Shown here piece after piece: positions 7,229-15,250 of a stretch of DNA of 30,334 nt. The position numbers and the translations under genes are program-made. The stretch's first letter is position 1. Every line of letters begins with the position of its first letter. The notes beneath the pieces were generated by a model, which ran no database searches, was not told where the DNA came from, and was given only the letters and a program-made list of their open reading frames with translations. The stretch is from JAHECQ01 sp047638695 (GTDB lineage Bacteria; Actinomycetota; Acidimicrobiia; Acidimicrobiales; SZUA-35), in NCBI GenBank assembly GCA_047638695.1, contig JBLINY010000049.1, positions 1-30,334 of the forward strand, written 5' to 3'.

Positions 7229-7636
7229 ATGGAAATCACCGCCGGTCTCGACTACGTGCGCAAAAACAGTAGAGCCGTTCTCGCAACAACTCGCTCTGAC
7301 GGCACGCCTCAGATGTCACCCGTCACCCTGGCCGTCGTCGATGACCGAATCATCATGAGTACCCGCGAGACGGCGTACAAAGTGAAGCAACTTCGGGCCG
7401 ACCCCGTTGCCTACCTCTGTGTGTTTCCCGACAAATGGCTGGGGCGCTGGGTGCAGTTGAATTGCACTACCGAGGTTGTCTCGCAGCCCGAAGTAGGCGA
7501 CTTGTTGGTCGAGTACTTCCGGACGCTCCGCGGCGAACATCCTGACTGGGACGAGTACCGCCAGGCCATGGTCGACGATCAGCGCTGCGTCGTGATCTTC
7601 GATGTCGTCAAGGCCGGACCGGATCTCCAGGGATGA
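7229..7636 (+). CDS. PPOX-class F420-dependent flavin/deazaflavin reductase-like protein
   Basis: 135 residues with the split beta-barrel of the pyridoxamine 5'-phosphate oxidase-like family (FDOR-B/Rv1155 type). It opens DYVRKNSRAVLATTRSDGTP and continues MSPVTLAVVDDRIIMSTRETAYKVKQLRADP, then VSLCV-like and WVQLNCTTEV strands. Members bind F420, FMN or haem and reduce or sequester various substrates; which one applies here is not known. Its ATG 7229 follows a leaderless-type -10 box. The stop overlaps the next gene by ATGA (7633-7636), so it is translationally coupled with the alpha/beta hydrolase. Confidence 0.88.
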   Translation: MEITAGLDYVRKNSRAVLATTRSDGTPQMSPVTLAVVDDRIIMSTRETAYKVKQLRADPVAYLCVFPDKWLGRWVQLNCTTEVVSQPEVGDLLVEYFRTLRGEHPDWDEYRQAMVDDQRCVVIFDVVKAGPDLQG

Positions 7637-8553
7637 TCCAACACGTACCAACCGAGCGACGGGTTGATGCCGGCTCGGTTTCCTTGGGTTGCCTCGAGTA
7701 CGGCTGTGCCGATGCGCGGCCCCTGCTCATGTTCCACGGGCTTGCCGATTCGGCATGGAGTCTCGATCCACTCGCCCAGGAGCTGGCAGCGCACTTCCAT
7801 GTGTTCAGCTTCGACCTGCGGGGCCATGGACGTAGCGACTGGGGGGCGTACACCTTGGCCCATCTTGTAGGTGACATCAGGGGGGTAGTCGAGACGCTCG
7901 ACGTCGTTGATCCGATTCTTGTTGGTCACTCACTGGGAGGGCAGTCGGCCGCTCAGTTCTGCGGTCTCTATCCCGAGTTACCGAGAGCTCTCGTATTGCT
8001 GGAAGCGCTCGGCCCGCCGCCGAATCGAAAGGCTGAGGCCGATCCCGACGGGCATCAGCGTGAGTACTTCCGCCACATCACCGAGATGGTTCGTCAACCG
8101 GCCAAGCATCGTGTCCAGCCTGACCTCGAGACTGCGGTTGCCCGCTTTCGGAGTGTCCATCCGTTGCTCTCCGAGGAGCGCGCTCGGTTTCTCGTCGAGA
8201 AGAACACGCTCGAGCAAGCCGAGGGTGAACGTGAATGGCGACTCGATCCCGACACCCGCGATTGGTTGGCCGGCCACGACTTCCAACGAGCCGAGCAGCG
8301 TTGGGGAGGGGTCACCTGTCCCACCCTGGCGGTGCTGGGCACCGACTCGTGGGACCGTTTCTGGCAACCCAACATGATCATGAGCGCCGATCTTGATGGG
8401 CCCATGTCAGACGCGGAGCTGCAGCGTCGACTCTCGAAGTTTGCCGACGCACGGCACGTGATGCTCGAGGGAGCGGGTCACATGCTGCACTACGACCAAC
8501 CGGAAGCGCTTAACAATGTGGTTGTCGACTTTCTGGGTCGGCTCTCGACCTGA
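7633..8553 (+). CDS. Alpha/beta hydrolase
   Basis: 306 residues, alpha/beta hydrolase fold. The oxyanion strand motif MFHGLADSAWS, the DLRGHGRSD turn, the nucleophile elbow GHSLGG (Ser near residue 99) and the final His in GAGHMLHYDQP are visible, with a cap region between (about residues 125-225). It probably cleaves an ester, or acts as an epoxide hydrolase or C-C hydrolase; the substrate is unknown. It overlaps the PPOX-type gene by four bases. The DNA right after its stop reads as remains of an unrelated enzyme. Confidence 0.92.
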   Translation: MIQHVPTERRVDAGSVSLGCLEYGCADARPLLMFHGLADSAWSLDPLAQELAAHFHVFSFDLRGHGRSDWGAYTLAHLVGDIRGVVETLDVVDPILVGHSLGGQSAAQFCGLYPELPRALVLLEALGPPPNRKAEADPDGHQREYFRHITEMVRQPAKHRVQPDLETAVARFRSVHPLLSEERARFLVEKNTLEQAEGEREWRLDPDTRDWLAGHDFQRAEQRWGGVTCPTLAVLGTDSWDRFWQPNMIMSADLDGPMSDAELQRRLSKFADARHVMLEGAGHMLHYDQPEALNNVVVDFLGRLST

Positions 8554-8765
8554 CGTCAAACAGCTGATTCACAACACCCTTACTGCCTTCCGGGAGGGAG
8601 CGGGCGAGGACATGGGTCTTCTGCTGGACCTCACCGACCATTGTCGACGGTCATCTTGTGCTCGATGACACGCCCGGTTGGGGCACTGAGCCCGACGAAG
8701 CCGCCGCCATCGCCGCCCACCCACCCAAACCCGGTCCCGGCTTCCTCGTGAACCGACGGAGCTGA
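8554..8765 (+). pseudogene. Remnant of a mandelate racemase/enolase-superfamily enzyme with internal deletion
   Basis: Two short blocks resemble parts of one family. Frame 1 (8555-8638) reads QLIHNTLTAFREGAGEDMGL and continues LLLDL, like the segment before the first metal ligand (usually xAVREAVGPDVDLMVD). Frame 3 (about 8634-8765) reads SPTIVDGHLVLDDTPGWG then TEPDEAAAIAAHPP up to TGA, like the C-terminus (usually DGYxxVPDxPGLGVExDE). The barrel between them is missing and the frame changes near 8636-8640. The stop of the hydrolase cuts off any N-terminal part. The assignment rests on my reading of these motifs. Confidence 0.5.
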
Positions 8766-8796
8766 GCCGAGCTCGACTCCATCGCGAAGACAGAAT

Positions 8797-8802
8797 TTAT
8801 AT
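8797..8802 (+). promoter_or_regulatory. Possible -10 box for the acyltransferase gene
   Basis: TTATAT in an AT-rich patch of otherwise GC-rich DNA, about 30 nt before the GTG at 8832. No clear -35 box is visible. Confidence 0.35.
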
Positions 8803-8831
8803 CGGGGGCCACTGCCGCCGATGAGAACAAC

Positions 8832-9908
8832 GTGACTTCGATAGCGCAAGACACGGCGCCGCCGCGGACCCCGACGCCGGAGTGGAAGTCGCTGGGGTAC
8901 GTTCCGGCGCTCGACGGTATTCGGGCGATCGCGGTCATCGTGGTCTTGGCTTATCACGGTGACTGGTTCTTCTTGGAGGGAGGATTCGTCGGGGTCGACG
9001 TGTTCTTCACGCTGAGCGGATTTCTGATCACGCGCCTGCTCGTCGACGAGCATCACCGATGTGGTGGCGTGGCGCTGAAGAACTTTTACATCCGACGTGC
9101 CCTCCGGCTCTTCCCTGCACTTCTGGGCTTGCTAGCCGGCGTATGGCTGGCGGCGGCGTTGCTGGAAGTGCCGTCGATCGAGGACCGTTTGGCACCGCAG
9201 AGTTTGTGGGCCCTGTCCTACGTGGCGAATTGGCACGACGTCGTCACCGGGACTCATGGCGGCCCTTTCAGCCACCTTTGGTCACTAAGCGTCGAAGAGC
9301 AGTTCTACGTTGTGTGGCCGATCGCTGCGGTTCTGCTTTTCCGACGTTTTGGTGTCGACGCTGTACGTCGCACGGCCGGCACGCTCGCTGTGTCGACCGG
9401 GTTACTCACCGCCGCCCGTTACTGGGGTGGAGCATCGGGGTTCGATCTGTACTTCGGGACCCACTCTCACGGTGGCGTGCTTCTTCTTGCCGGTGCGTGG
9501 CTCGGGGCGTCCCCGGCCCTTCTTGCCTCGGTTCCCCGCCAGCTTGGACGTCGGCTCATGGTGCTCGGCGTCGCCGGTGTGTTGACGATCTCGTTCCTAC
9601 CGGATCGCTTCGGCGCTCTTCATGCCGGCTATGGCTACGTCCCGATCGGGATCTTTTCGCTCGCCCTTATTGTCGGTGCAGTTGCCTACGACGGTCCGTC
9701 GCCGCTGACCTGGGCGCCGTTGCGGCAGATCGGTCGTTCCTCGTACGGAATCTACCTCTGGCACATTCCCATGTTCGCCATCTCCGCCGCCATCGTTCCC
9801 GATGTCGATCCCCGCATTCGCGTCATCATCGGCACCGCAGCTGCGGCCACACTCTCGCACTGGCTTATCGAACAGCCGGCGCTTCGCCTGAAGCGTCGTT
9901 GGGCTTGA
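8832..9908 (+). CDS. Acyltransferase 3 (OafA/YrhL-type) membrane protein
   Basis: 358 residues, multi-spanning membrane acyltransferase that transfers acetyl or other acyl groups to sugars of surface or secreted molecules. The family start YVPALDGIRAIAVIVVLAYH contains the conserved HxxW-type active-site region, followed by GGFVGVDVFFTLSGFLIT, FYIRRALRLFPAL and SHLWSLSVEEQFYVVWP; the C-terminus has YGIYLWHIP. About ten hydrophobic spans are present. The last TGA overlaps the TTG start of the next gene, an esterase, so the two are probably co-expressed. The GTG start agrees with the family start; the first 20 residues are a Pro/Thr-rich leader. Confidence 0.93.
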   Translation: MTSIAQDTAPPRTPTPEWKSLGYVPALDGIRAIAVIVVLAYHGDWFFLEGGFVGVDVFFTLSGFLITRLLVDEHHRCGGVALKNFYIRRALRLFPALLGLLAGVWLAAALLEVPSIEDRLAPQSLWALSYVANWHDVVTGTHGGPFSHLWSLSVEEQFYVVWPIAAVLLFRRFGVDAVRRTAGTLAVSTGLLTAARYWGGASGFDLYFGTHSHGGVLLLAGAWLGASPALLASVPRQLGRRLMVLGVAGVLTISFLPDRFGALHAGYGYVPIGIFSLALIVGAVAYDGPSPLTWAPLRQIGRSSYGIYLWHIPMFAISAAIVPDVDPRIRVIIGTAAAATLSHWLIEQPALRLKRRWA

Positions 9909-10825
9909 GCTCAGAACCGGGTCGCCTCGCCGGCCGCGAGACGGGATCGAAGGGCTCTCTTCTCAGCCCACGGGTCGGGGTGCTTGCTGCCCTCCTCCTT
10001 GTTGCGTTCGCTGTATGGATCCAAGCGCGGGCCAGCGACCCCAAGCCGCTGACTCCGTTGGCGGCGGGAGCGAACGGTCAGCTCGACATCCGCTACTCAG
10101 ATCATTCCGATCGCAACCTGCTCGATGTTTACACTCCCGCCACAGACGGGCCGCACCCCGTGATCATCTGGTTGCATCCCGGTGGCTGGATCCGGGGGGA
10201 CAAGGCGGCGTCGATACCGATCTGGGATTGGACCGATCGAGGATACGCAGTCGTGGCCGTGAACTATCGGTACGCCCTTGCCCCTGACACGGTGGTCGAA
10301 GGAGCCGAGGATGCAATCGCGGCAACGCGTTATGTGTTCGAACATCACGCAGACTTCGACTTCGACGTCGATCGGATCGGGGTCTTCGGATTCTCGGCCG
10401 GGGGTCACCTGGCGGCAATGGTCGCCACGACCGACCTCCCGGTTGCCGCCGTCGCCGTGGCAGCCGCCCCAACCGATTTCGCACCGTTGCTGGATCCGGT
10501 CGATCGGTTCTTCGATGGTCGAGTCGGCACCGACATCGCCGCCTGGGCCCGAACACTGCTCGGATGCTCCGATTCGGCCGACTGCGAGAACGTGGCCGCC
10601 AAAGTGAGCCCCAGCCAGCTCGGCGCTGGCACCGCGCCGATTCTCGTTGTGCACGGCGACCAGGACAACATCGTGGCCGTCGCCCATGCGACCCGCTACG
10701 CCGATCACCTGATGAGCCGTGGCGCCGACGTCGAAGTCGTCATCGTGCCCGGCGGCGGCCATAGCCCCCACGTGGAACTAGGGGGCATCGACGTCTTCTT
10801 CGACGAGCGGCTGCTTGATCGTTGA
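9905..10825 (+). CDS. Anchored alpha/beta hydrolase (esterase/lipase-like)
   Basis: 306 residues with TTG start. An N-terminal hydrophobic segment (about residues 26-44, VGVLAALLLVAFAVWIQ) predicts a membrane anchor or uncleaved signal. The hydrolase domain matches the BD-FAE/esterase group: WLHPGGWIRG oxyanion motif (Pro replaces one Gly of the usual HGGxW), FGFSAGGHLAA nucleophile elbow, HGDQDNIV acid and GGGHSP histidine. It likely deacylates an envelope or sugar ester, a sensible partner for the acyltransferase ahead of it (inference). TTG 9905 overlaps the upstream stop by TTGA; GTG 9980 is an alternative just before the hydrophobic segment. The frame is open far upstream inside the acyltransferase gene, but that part is a shadow. 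Confidence 0.85.
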   Translation: MSSEPGRLAGRETGSKGSLLSPRVGVLAALLLVAFAVWIQARASDPKPLTPLAAGANGQLDIRYSDHSDRNLLDVYTPATDGPHPVIIWLHPGGWIRGDKAASIPIWDWTDRGYAVVAVNYRYALAPDTVVEGAEDAIAATRYVFEHHADFDFDVDRIGVFGFSAGGHLAAMVATTDLPVAAVAVAAAPTDFAPLLDPVDRFFDGRVGTDIAAWARTLLGCSDSADCENVAAKVSPSQLGAGTAPILVVHGDQDNIVAVAHATRYADHLMSRGADVEVVIVPGGGHSPHVELGGIDVFFDERLLDR

Positions 10826-10848
10826 CGGCTTCGGTAAGCCGACTCGAC

Positions 10849-11838
10849 TTAGCTCAGCCCGGCCGCTGAGGCGAATGCCCGAAGCTCCCGTTCAACGTTG
10901 CCCGATGGTTGGAAGGCGACGTCGGTGATCCCCTGGGCGGCCAGATTCTCGAGTCGTCCTGGTAGTTCCGCCCCATGGCATGTGAGCGGAGTAACGAACA
11001 TCGAGTCGCCGGTGATGACCTCGCGGTCGATGGGGTTGAGCTCGGTCAGATGGCCCGAGTGAAGTTCGAGATGCCGAGTCTCGGCCGGGAGGGCGTTGGC
11101 CAGTTCGAGGAATCGCTCGGCGTTGGGAAAACCCTCGAGCCGCGGGTCGGCTTGTTCGAGGAAGGCGTGATAGGCGACGGCAACTCCGGGCCCTGCGGTG
11201 TCGATCACGCGAGGGCTGTCGACGGTCTCATCGTCGTCCATGATCGTGCCGAAGCCAAGAAGAACGACGTCGTCGATGTCGTTGTAGTCGGCGTCGGGTC
11301 GGGGTCGGGAGGTGAAGACGCCGCAGCCAGCGTCGGCCGCGGCCTGAAGTCCGCGTGGGCCATTCACACCCATGATCCAGGGCACGTCAATCGGGCGGTC
11401 GACGGCTTGTCCGGGCCAATGCAACATCCGAGCAATCTTGCCGTCGATCTCGATCTCTTCGCCTTGAAGGAGCGCCCTGATCTGGCCGACCATGTCGGGG
11501 AAGTGCTTCCAGCTCAGTGGCTTTTGGCCCATTGCCCGCCGGCCGGTGAAGCCGGTGCCAGCGCCGATGATTACGCGGTCTTGGCCGACCAGGCCAACCA
11601 GGGTGGCGATGGCGGCTGCTGTGGCCATTGGATGACGTAAGGACGGAATCAGGACGCCTGGTCCTAGCCGGATGCGGTCGGTTCGGACCGCGGCCAGGGC
11701 CAGGGTCATCCAGCAGTCGAGCTGGAGGGCCGGGGTGTCGTAGACCCAGGCGGTCTCGAAGCCCAGCTGCTCAGCGAGAACAATGTGGTCGGGGGTTTCC
11801 GGCACCGGGGGGAAGGCACAGGAGATCGTTGGCGTCAC
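10849..11838 (-). CDS. Luciferase-like (LLM-class) F420-dependent oxidoreductase
   Basis: 329 residues with the TIM barrel of bacterial luciferase-like enzymes. Visible are HIVLAEQLGFETAWVYD near the start, the LGPGVLIPSLRHP strand, GRVIIGAGTGFTGRRAMG-like glycine loop and IMGVNGPRGLQAAADAGCGV. The family uses F420 or FMN to oxidise or reduce a small substrate; in actinobacteria most such proteins are F420-dependent. The GTG start at 11838 overlaps the stop of the DUF533/TerB-like gene by four bases, so both are probably one operon. Confidence 0.88.
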   Translation of the reverse strand: MTPTISCAFPPVPETPDHIVLAEQLGFETAWVYDTPALQLDCWMTLALAAVRTDRIRLGPGVLIPSLRHPMATAAAIATLVGLVGQDRVIIGAGTGFTGRRAMGQKPLSWKHFPDMVGQIRALLQGEEIEIDGKIARMLHWPGQAVDRPIDVPWIMGVNGPRGLQAAADAGCGVFTSRPRPDADYNDIDDVVLLGFGTIMDDDETVDSPRVIDTAGPGVAVAYHAFLEQADPRLEGFPNAERFLELANALPAETRHLELHSGHLTELNPIDREVITGDSMFVTPLTCHGAELPGRLENLAAQGITDVAFQPSGNVERELRAFASAAGLS

Positions 11839-12356
11839 AGCAGATCTACTCCGAGGTCGTCATGGATGTCGTTGCGATCACTATCGCTGAGTCCGAGAGC
11901 GCTCGACAGTTCGCAGAGATACTCGGCTTCCTGCATGGTGTCGACGTTGATTGCAATCAGCGACACGGCGTAGGCCTCGGCCCGTAGTTCGGAGGGGATG
12001 CCGCCGGCCAGTACGGCTGCAGGCATCAGTGGGGCCGAGAGCTCGCCGCGCATAAAGGCTTGCTCGCTGGGCGAGATCTCGCCCAGCTCGGACATGATGA
12101 TCGCCGACTCGGTGTCGTCGACATGGCCATCGGCCTTTGCCGCATTCACCATCGCCCGAATCAGTAGTTCGGCCTGGTTGTCGTCGAGCGCAGGGCCAGG
12201 CGCGACGTCGGAGGAATGGGTGTCGCCGCGTCCCGGCATCATGCCGCCGAGGCGCCGAAGCTGTGACCCGCCGAGGAAGGCGCCAGCGAGGCCGCCGATC
12301 ATGCCGCCCGTTCGGCCGCCTCGTCCCCCGAGCAATGAACCCAACAGTCCGATCAT
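11835..12356 (-). CDS. TerB/DUF533 (YebE-like) family protein
   Basis: 173 residues. The N-terminus MIGLLGSLLGG followed by Gly-rich stretches (GGRGGRTGGMIGGLAGAFLGG) and the C-terminal all-helical domain (NQAELLIRAMVNAAKADGHVDDTESAIIMSEL...) match YebE/DUF533 proteins related to tellurite-resistance TerB; D and E in the KADGHVDDTE segment are the usual metal-type acids. Function is not established. ATG 12356 is preferred because GAAGGA lies 7-12 nt upstream; the longer frame to 12452 adds a non-family N-terminus. The leader carries two hairpins (12374-12387 and 12402-12423). Confidence 0.82.
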   Translation of the reverse strand: MIGLLGSLLGGRGGRTGGMIGGLAGAFLGGSQLRRLGGMMPGRGDTHSSDVAPGPALDDNQAELLIRAMVNAAKADGHVDDTESAIIMSELGEISPSEQAFMRGELSAPLMPAAVLAGGIPSELRAEAYAVSLIAINVDTMQEAEYLCELSSALGLSDSDRNDIHDDLGVDLL

Positions 12357-12373
12357 GACGTATTCCTTCTTTC

Positions 12374-12423
12374 CCCGGCAAGCCGGGTGTCGCCCATACA
12401 TCAGAGCATCGCCCTGCGCTCTG
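12374..12423 (-). promoter_or_regulatory. Two hairpins in the leader of the TerB-like gene
   Basis: In the minus-strand transcript, CAGAGC...GCTCTG (12402-12423, loop about 10 nt) is followed by CCCGGC-TT-GCCGGG (12374-12387), which ends directly before the purine-rich ribosome binding site. It could regulate translation; I recognise no known riboswitch. Confidence 0.35.
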
Positions 12424-12475
12424 TCCCAGTCTAGTGGCTCACCCAGACCCACAGATTGGGCTTAGCGGCACGAGC

Positions 12476-12481
12476 TAGCCT
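12476..12481 (+). promoter_or_regulatory. -10 box of a probable leaderless promoter (fhs)
   Basis: TAGCCT ends 7 nt before the preferred ATG 12489, with no ribosome binding site between. This repeats the layout seen at 3325, 7216, 24379 and 24429. Confidence 0.45.
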
Positions 12482-12488
12482 TTCCGGC

Positions 12489-14192
12489 ATGTCTTTCCCT
12501 TCAGATCTCGAGATTGCAACTGGCGCCACCCTGGCACCCCTTGGTGAAATTGCAGCCGACGCCGGAATTCCTGGTGAGTATCTGGAGCCCTACGGAACTG
12601 GGGCGGCCAAAATCAGCCTCGACGCCATCGACGTCATGGCCGCAGCCGGCCGACCGCGGGCGAAGTACGTGGTGGTATCGGCCATCACGCCCACCCCGCT
12701 TGGGGAAGGTAAGACGACTACCACCGTTGGACTTGGCCAGGCGTTCAAGCACATTGGTCGTACCGCAACCATTGCCATTCGTCAGCCTTCGATGGGGCCG
12801 ACATTCGGTATCAAGGGCGGTGCAGCCGGAGGTGGCTACAGCCAAGTGGTACCGATGGAGCTGCTCAATCTGCATCTCACCGGCGATATGCATGCCGTCA
12901 CGGCAGCGCACAACATGTGTTCGGCCGCGCTTGACGCCCACCTCTACCACGGCAACACCAGTGGTCTCGATCCGCACAACATCACGTGGCGGCGGGTGCT
13001 CGATGTCAACGATCGCTCGCTCCGCAATATTGTTGTCGGTCTTGGCGGCCGCCTTGACGGAATCCCTCGTGAAACCGGATTCGACATCACCGCCGCTTCG
13101 GAGGTGATGGCCACCCTGGCCCTCTGTACGTCGTTGCAAGATTTGCGGCAGCGGCTCGGTCGAGTCGTCGTTGGCTACACCAAGGGCGGCGATCCGGTGA
13201 CGGCCGAGGAGATCGAAGTGGCAGGCGCCATGACGGTCATCCTGCGTGAGGCCATCAAGCCCAACCTGATGCAAACGCTCGAGAACACTCCGGCGTTGGT
13301 TCACACCGGACCGTTCGGCAACATAGCGACGGGCAACAGCTCGATCGTCGCCGACCGCATTGGCATCTATTCCGGAGACTTTCTTGTCACCGAAGCTGGC
13401 TTCGGGGCCGATATGGGGGCCGAGCGCTTCTTCAATATCAAGTGCCGAAACTCAGGCCTCGACCCCGATGCCGCCGTTTTGGTCGCGACGGTTCGAGGTC
13501 TCAAAGCCCATTCGGGCAACCACAAGATCGTGGCCGGCCGCCCCCTTCCCGAAGCCATCCTGGCCGAGAACCCAGACGAAGTTCATCAAGGCGGCGACAA
13601 CCTACGCAAGCAACTCGAGAACATGAAGTTGCATGGCTGCACACCGGTGGTCGCCATCAACGTCTTCCCCGGCGATCACGAAGGTGACATTGCCGCCATC
13701 AAGGAGATTGCCGACGAGTATGGGGCTCGGTCGGCAGTGGCCCGTCACTTCTCCGAAGGAGGACGCGGCGCAACCGAACTGGCGGAAGCGGTCGCTGATG
13801 CGAGTGACGAGGAGAGCCACTTCCAGGTGCTTTACCCGGATGAGATGCCTCTGCGAGACAAAATTCGCACGGTGGCCCAGAAGGTGTACGGCGCAGATGA
13901 CATCGACATCAGTCCCACCGCGAACAAGCAGCTCGATACGTTCGAGAAGGCCGGGTTCGGGCATTTGCCCGTGTGTATCGCCAAGACGCACCTGTCGATT
14001 TCCTCCGACCCTTCGCTGAAGGGGGCGCCGACCGGCTGGACCCTCCCCGTCCGAGAGGTTCGGGCATCGGTTGGCGCTGGTTTCGTCTACCCAATCTGCG
14101 GCGACATGCGCACGATGCCTGGCCTCGGCGCCACTCCAACGCTGCAGAAGATCGACATCGATGCCAACGGGGACATCGTCGGCCTGTCCTGA
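12489..14192 (+). CDS. fhs: Formate-tetrahydrofolate ligase
   Basis: 567 residues; ATP + formate + tetrahydrofolate gives 10-formyl-THF + ADP + phosphate, feeding one-carbon metabolism in the cytoplasm. The ATP-binding P-loop is PTPLGEGKTTTTVGL. Other family signatures are RQPSMGPTFGIKGGAAGGGY, EMNLHLTG-like ELLNLHLTGDMHAV, TEAGFGADMGAERFF and PVVAINVFPGDHEGD. Length is usual. ATG 12489 gives MSFPSDLEIA and matches the family; a GTG or ATG at 12456 would only add 11 unmatched residues. The Liv permease genes follow after 83 bp; no functional link is obvious. Confidence 0.96.
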   Translation: MSFPSDLEIATGATLAPLGEIAADAGIPGEYLEPYGTGAAKISLDAIDVMAAAGRPRAKYVVVSAITPTPLGEGKTTTTVGLGQAFKHIGRTATIAIRQPSMGPTFGIKGGAAGGGYSQVVPMELLNLHLTGDMHAVTAAHNMCSAALDAHLYHGNTSGLDPHNITWRRVLDVNDRSLRNIVVGLGGRLDGIPRETGFDITAASEVMATLALCTSLQDLRQRLGRVVVGYTKGGDPVTAEEIEVAGAMTVILREAIKPNLMQTLENTPALVHTGPFGNIATGNSSIVADRIGIYSGDFLVTEAGFGADMGAERFFNIKCRNSGLDPDAAVLVATVRGLKAHSGNHKIVAGRPLPEAILAENPDEVHQGGDNLRKQLENMKLHGCTPVVAINVFPGDHEGDIAAIKEIADEYGARSAVARHFSEGGRGATELAEAVADASDEESHFQVLYPDEMPLRDKIRTVAQKVYGADDIDISPTANKQLDTFEKAGFGHLPVCIAKTHLSISSDPSLKGAPTGWTLPVREVRASVGAGFVYPICGDMRTMPGLGATPTLQKIDIDANGDIVGLS

Positions 14193-14275
14193 CATTTCGG
14201 TCTGGCTCTGAAGCCGAGAACAATGATGAGGCCTGCTAGCTGACAGGCAGGTTCCGCTTCGACTACGAATACGCC

Positions 14276-15250
14276 GTGACATTGTTGGCCCAGCGGATCT
14301 TTGATGCCATGGCCAACGGCGCGGTCTACGCCTCGTTGGCTGTCGCCTTGACGATGGTGTTTCGTGCCAGCGGCATCTTGAATCTGGCCCAGGGCGAAAT
14401 GGCCATGTTCTCGTCGTACATCGCCGCATTGCTGAGAAGCGACTTTGTTGATCCCGCGTCCGGCGATTTGTCAAGCAGGCCGTTCTTTGGATCGGGTCTT
14501 TTCAGCGCTCTTGGCACACCCTGGCCGGTATGGGCTTCGATCCTCGGTGCCATGGTGTTCGGTGCTGTTCTTGGTGCCGTGGTGCAACGTTTCGTCATTG
14601 CCCCGATCGACGGCGTCGACCCGCTACCGGCAGTAGGCGCTCTGTTGGGCCTATTTTTGTTGTTCCGGGGTCTCGCCATCAAATGGTGGGGTGGGACACT
14701 TCGAGCAGTCGGATCGCCGTTCCCGAACACCATCGATGATCGCTTCGACCTTCTCGGCGCCCGGCTTCGTTTCGAAACCATCGGTATCGTCGCCACTCTT
14801 CTGGCCGTCTTGGTCTTGTTAGGCCTTGTCCAGAGCCGCACCAAAATCGGTCTTGCGTTCCGTGCGCTCATCTCGAACCGCACCAGCGCAGAACTGGTCG
14901 GGATCCGGGTCGGCGCAGTGCTGATGGTCGGATGGGCCATTGCCTCGGCCCTCGGAGCACTCGGCGGCAGTTTGATCGCAAGCCAACTGCGAGTCGGGCC
15001 AAACATGATGGCGCGGCTTCTGGTGTTCGCCTTGGCCGCAGCCATCCTTGGAGGACTTGGGAACCCGGTCGGTGCGGTTGTGGGCGGCTTTGCGTTCGCT
15101 CTACTCGAGACGCTTCTGGTTGGTTACGTGAGTTTCATATCGGCCGACGTGGCCCTGGTGTACACACTTGGGATTCTGATCCTGGTGCTCGTCATACGAC
15201 CGGGCGGCATCTTTGGTACCCAGGCGACGGTGAAGGTCGATCGGGTATGA
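14276..15250 (+). CDS. livH: Branched-chain amino acid-type ABC transporter permease (LivH)
   Basis: 324 residues, about eight hydrophobic spans, first permease of a HAAT/Liv importer. The family start RIFDAMANGAVYASLAVALTM and the LNLAQGEMAMFSSYIAALL segment are clear; LAFRALISN with ELVGIRVG is the cytoplasmic ATPase-coupling loop. Start GTG 14276; no ribosome binding site seen. It overlaps livM by ATGA (15247-15250). No periplasmic binding protein or ATPase (livF/livG) lies within the window. The substrate of such systems may also be urea, amides or other carboxylic compounds. Confidence 0.93.
   Translation: MTLLAQRIFDAMANGAVYASLAVALTMVFRASGILNLAQGEMAMFSSYIAALLRSDFVDPASGDLSSRPFFGSGLFSALGTPWPVWASILGAMVFGAVLGAVVQRFVIAPIDGVDPLPAVGALLGLFLLFRGLAIKWWGGTLRAVGSPFPNTIDDRFDLLGARLRFETIGIVATLLAVLVLLGLVQSRTKIGLAFRALISNRTSAELVGIRVGAVLMVGWAIASALGALGGSLIASQLRVGPNMMARLLVFALAAAILGGLGNPVGAVVGGFAFALLETLLVGYVSFISADVALVYTLGILILVLVIRPGGIFGTQATVKVDRV

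Noticed and set aside
9059..9904. Long N-terminal extension of the esterase frame inside the acyltransferase gene
   Set aside because: The extension is Arg/Cys-rich and lacks any domain; the acyltransferase is real in the other frame.
14193..14275. Terminator after fhs
   Set aside because: Only a weak GCCTG/CAGGC stem (14231-14248) with an 8-nt loop and no T-run was found.
13602..14474. 290-codon antisense frame over the end of fhs
   Set aside because: Shadow of fhs and livH; no start context and no domain.
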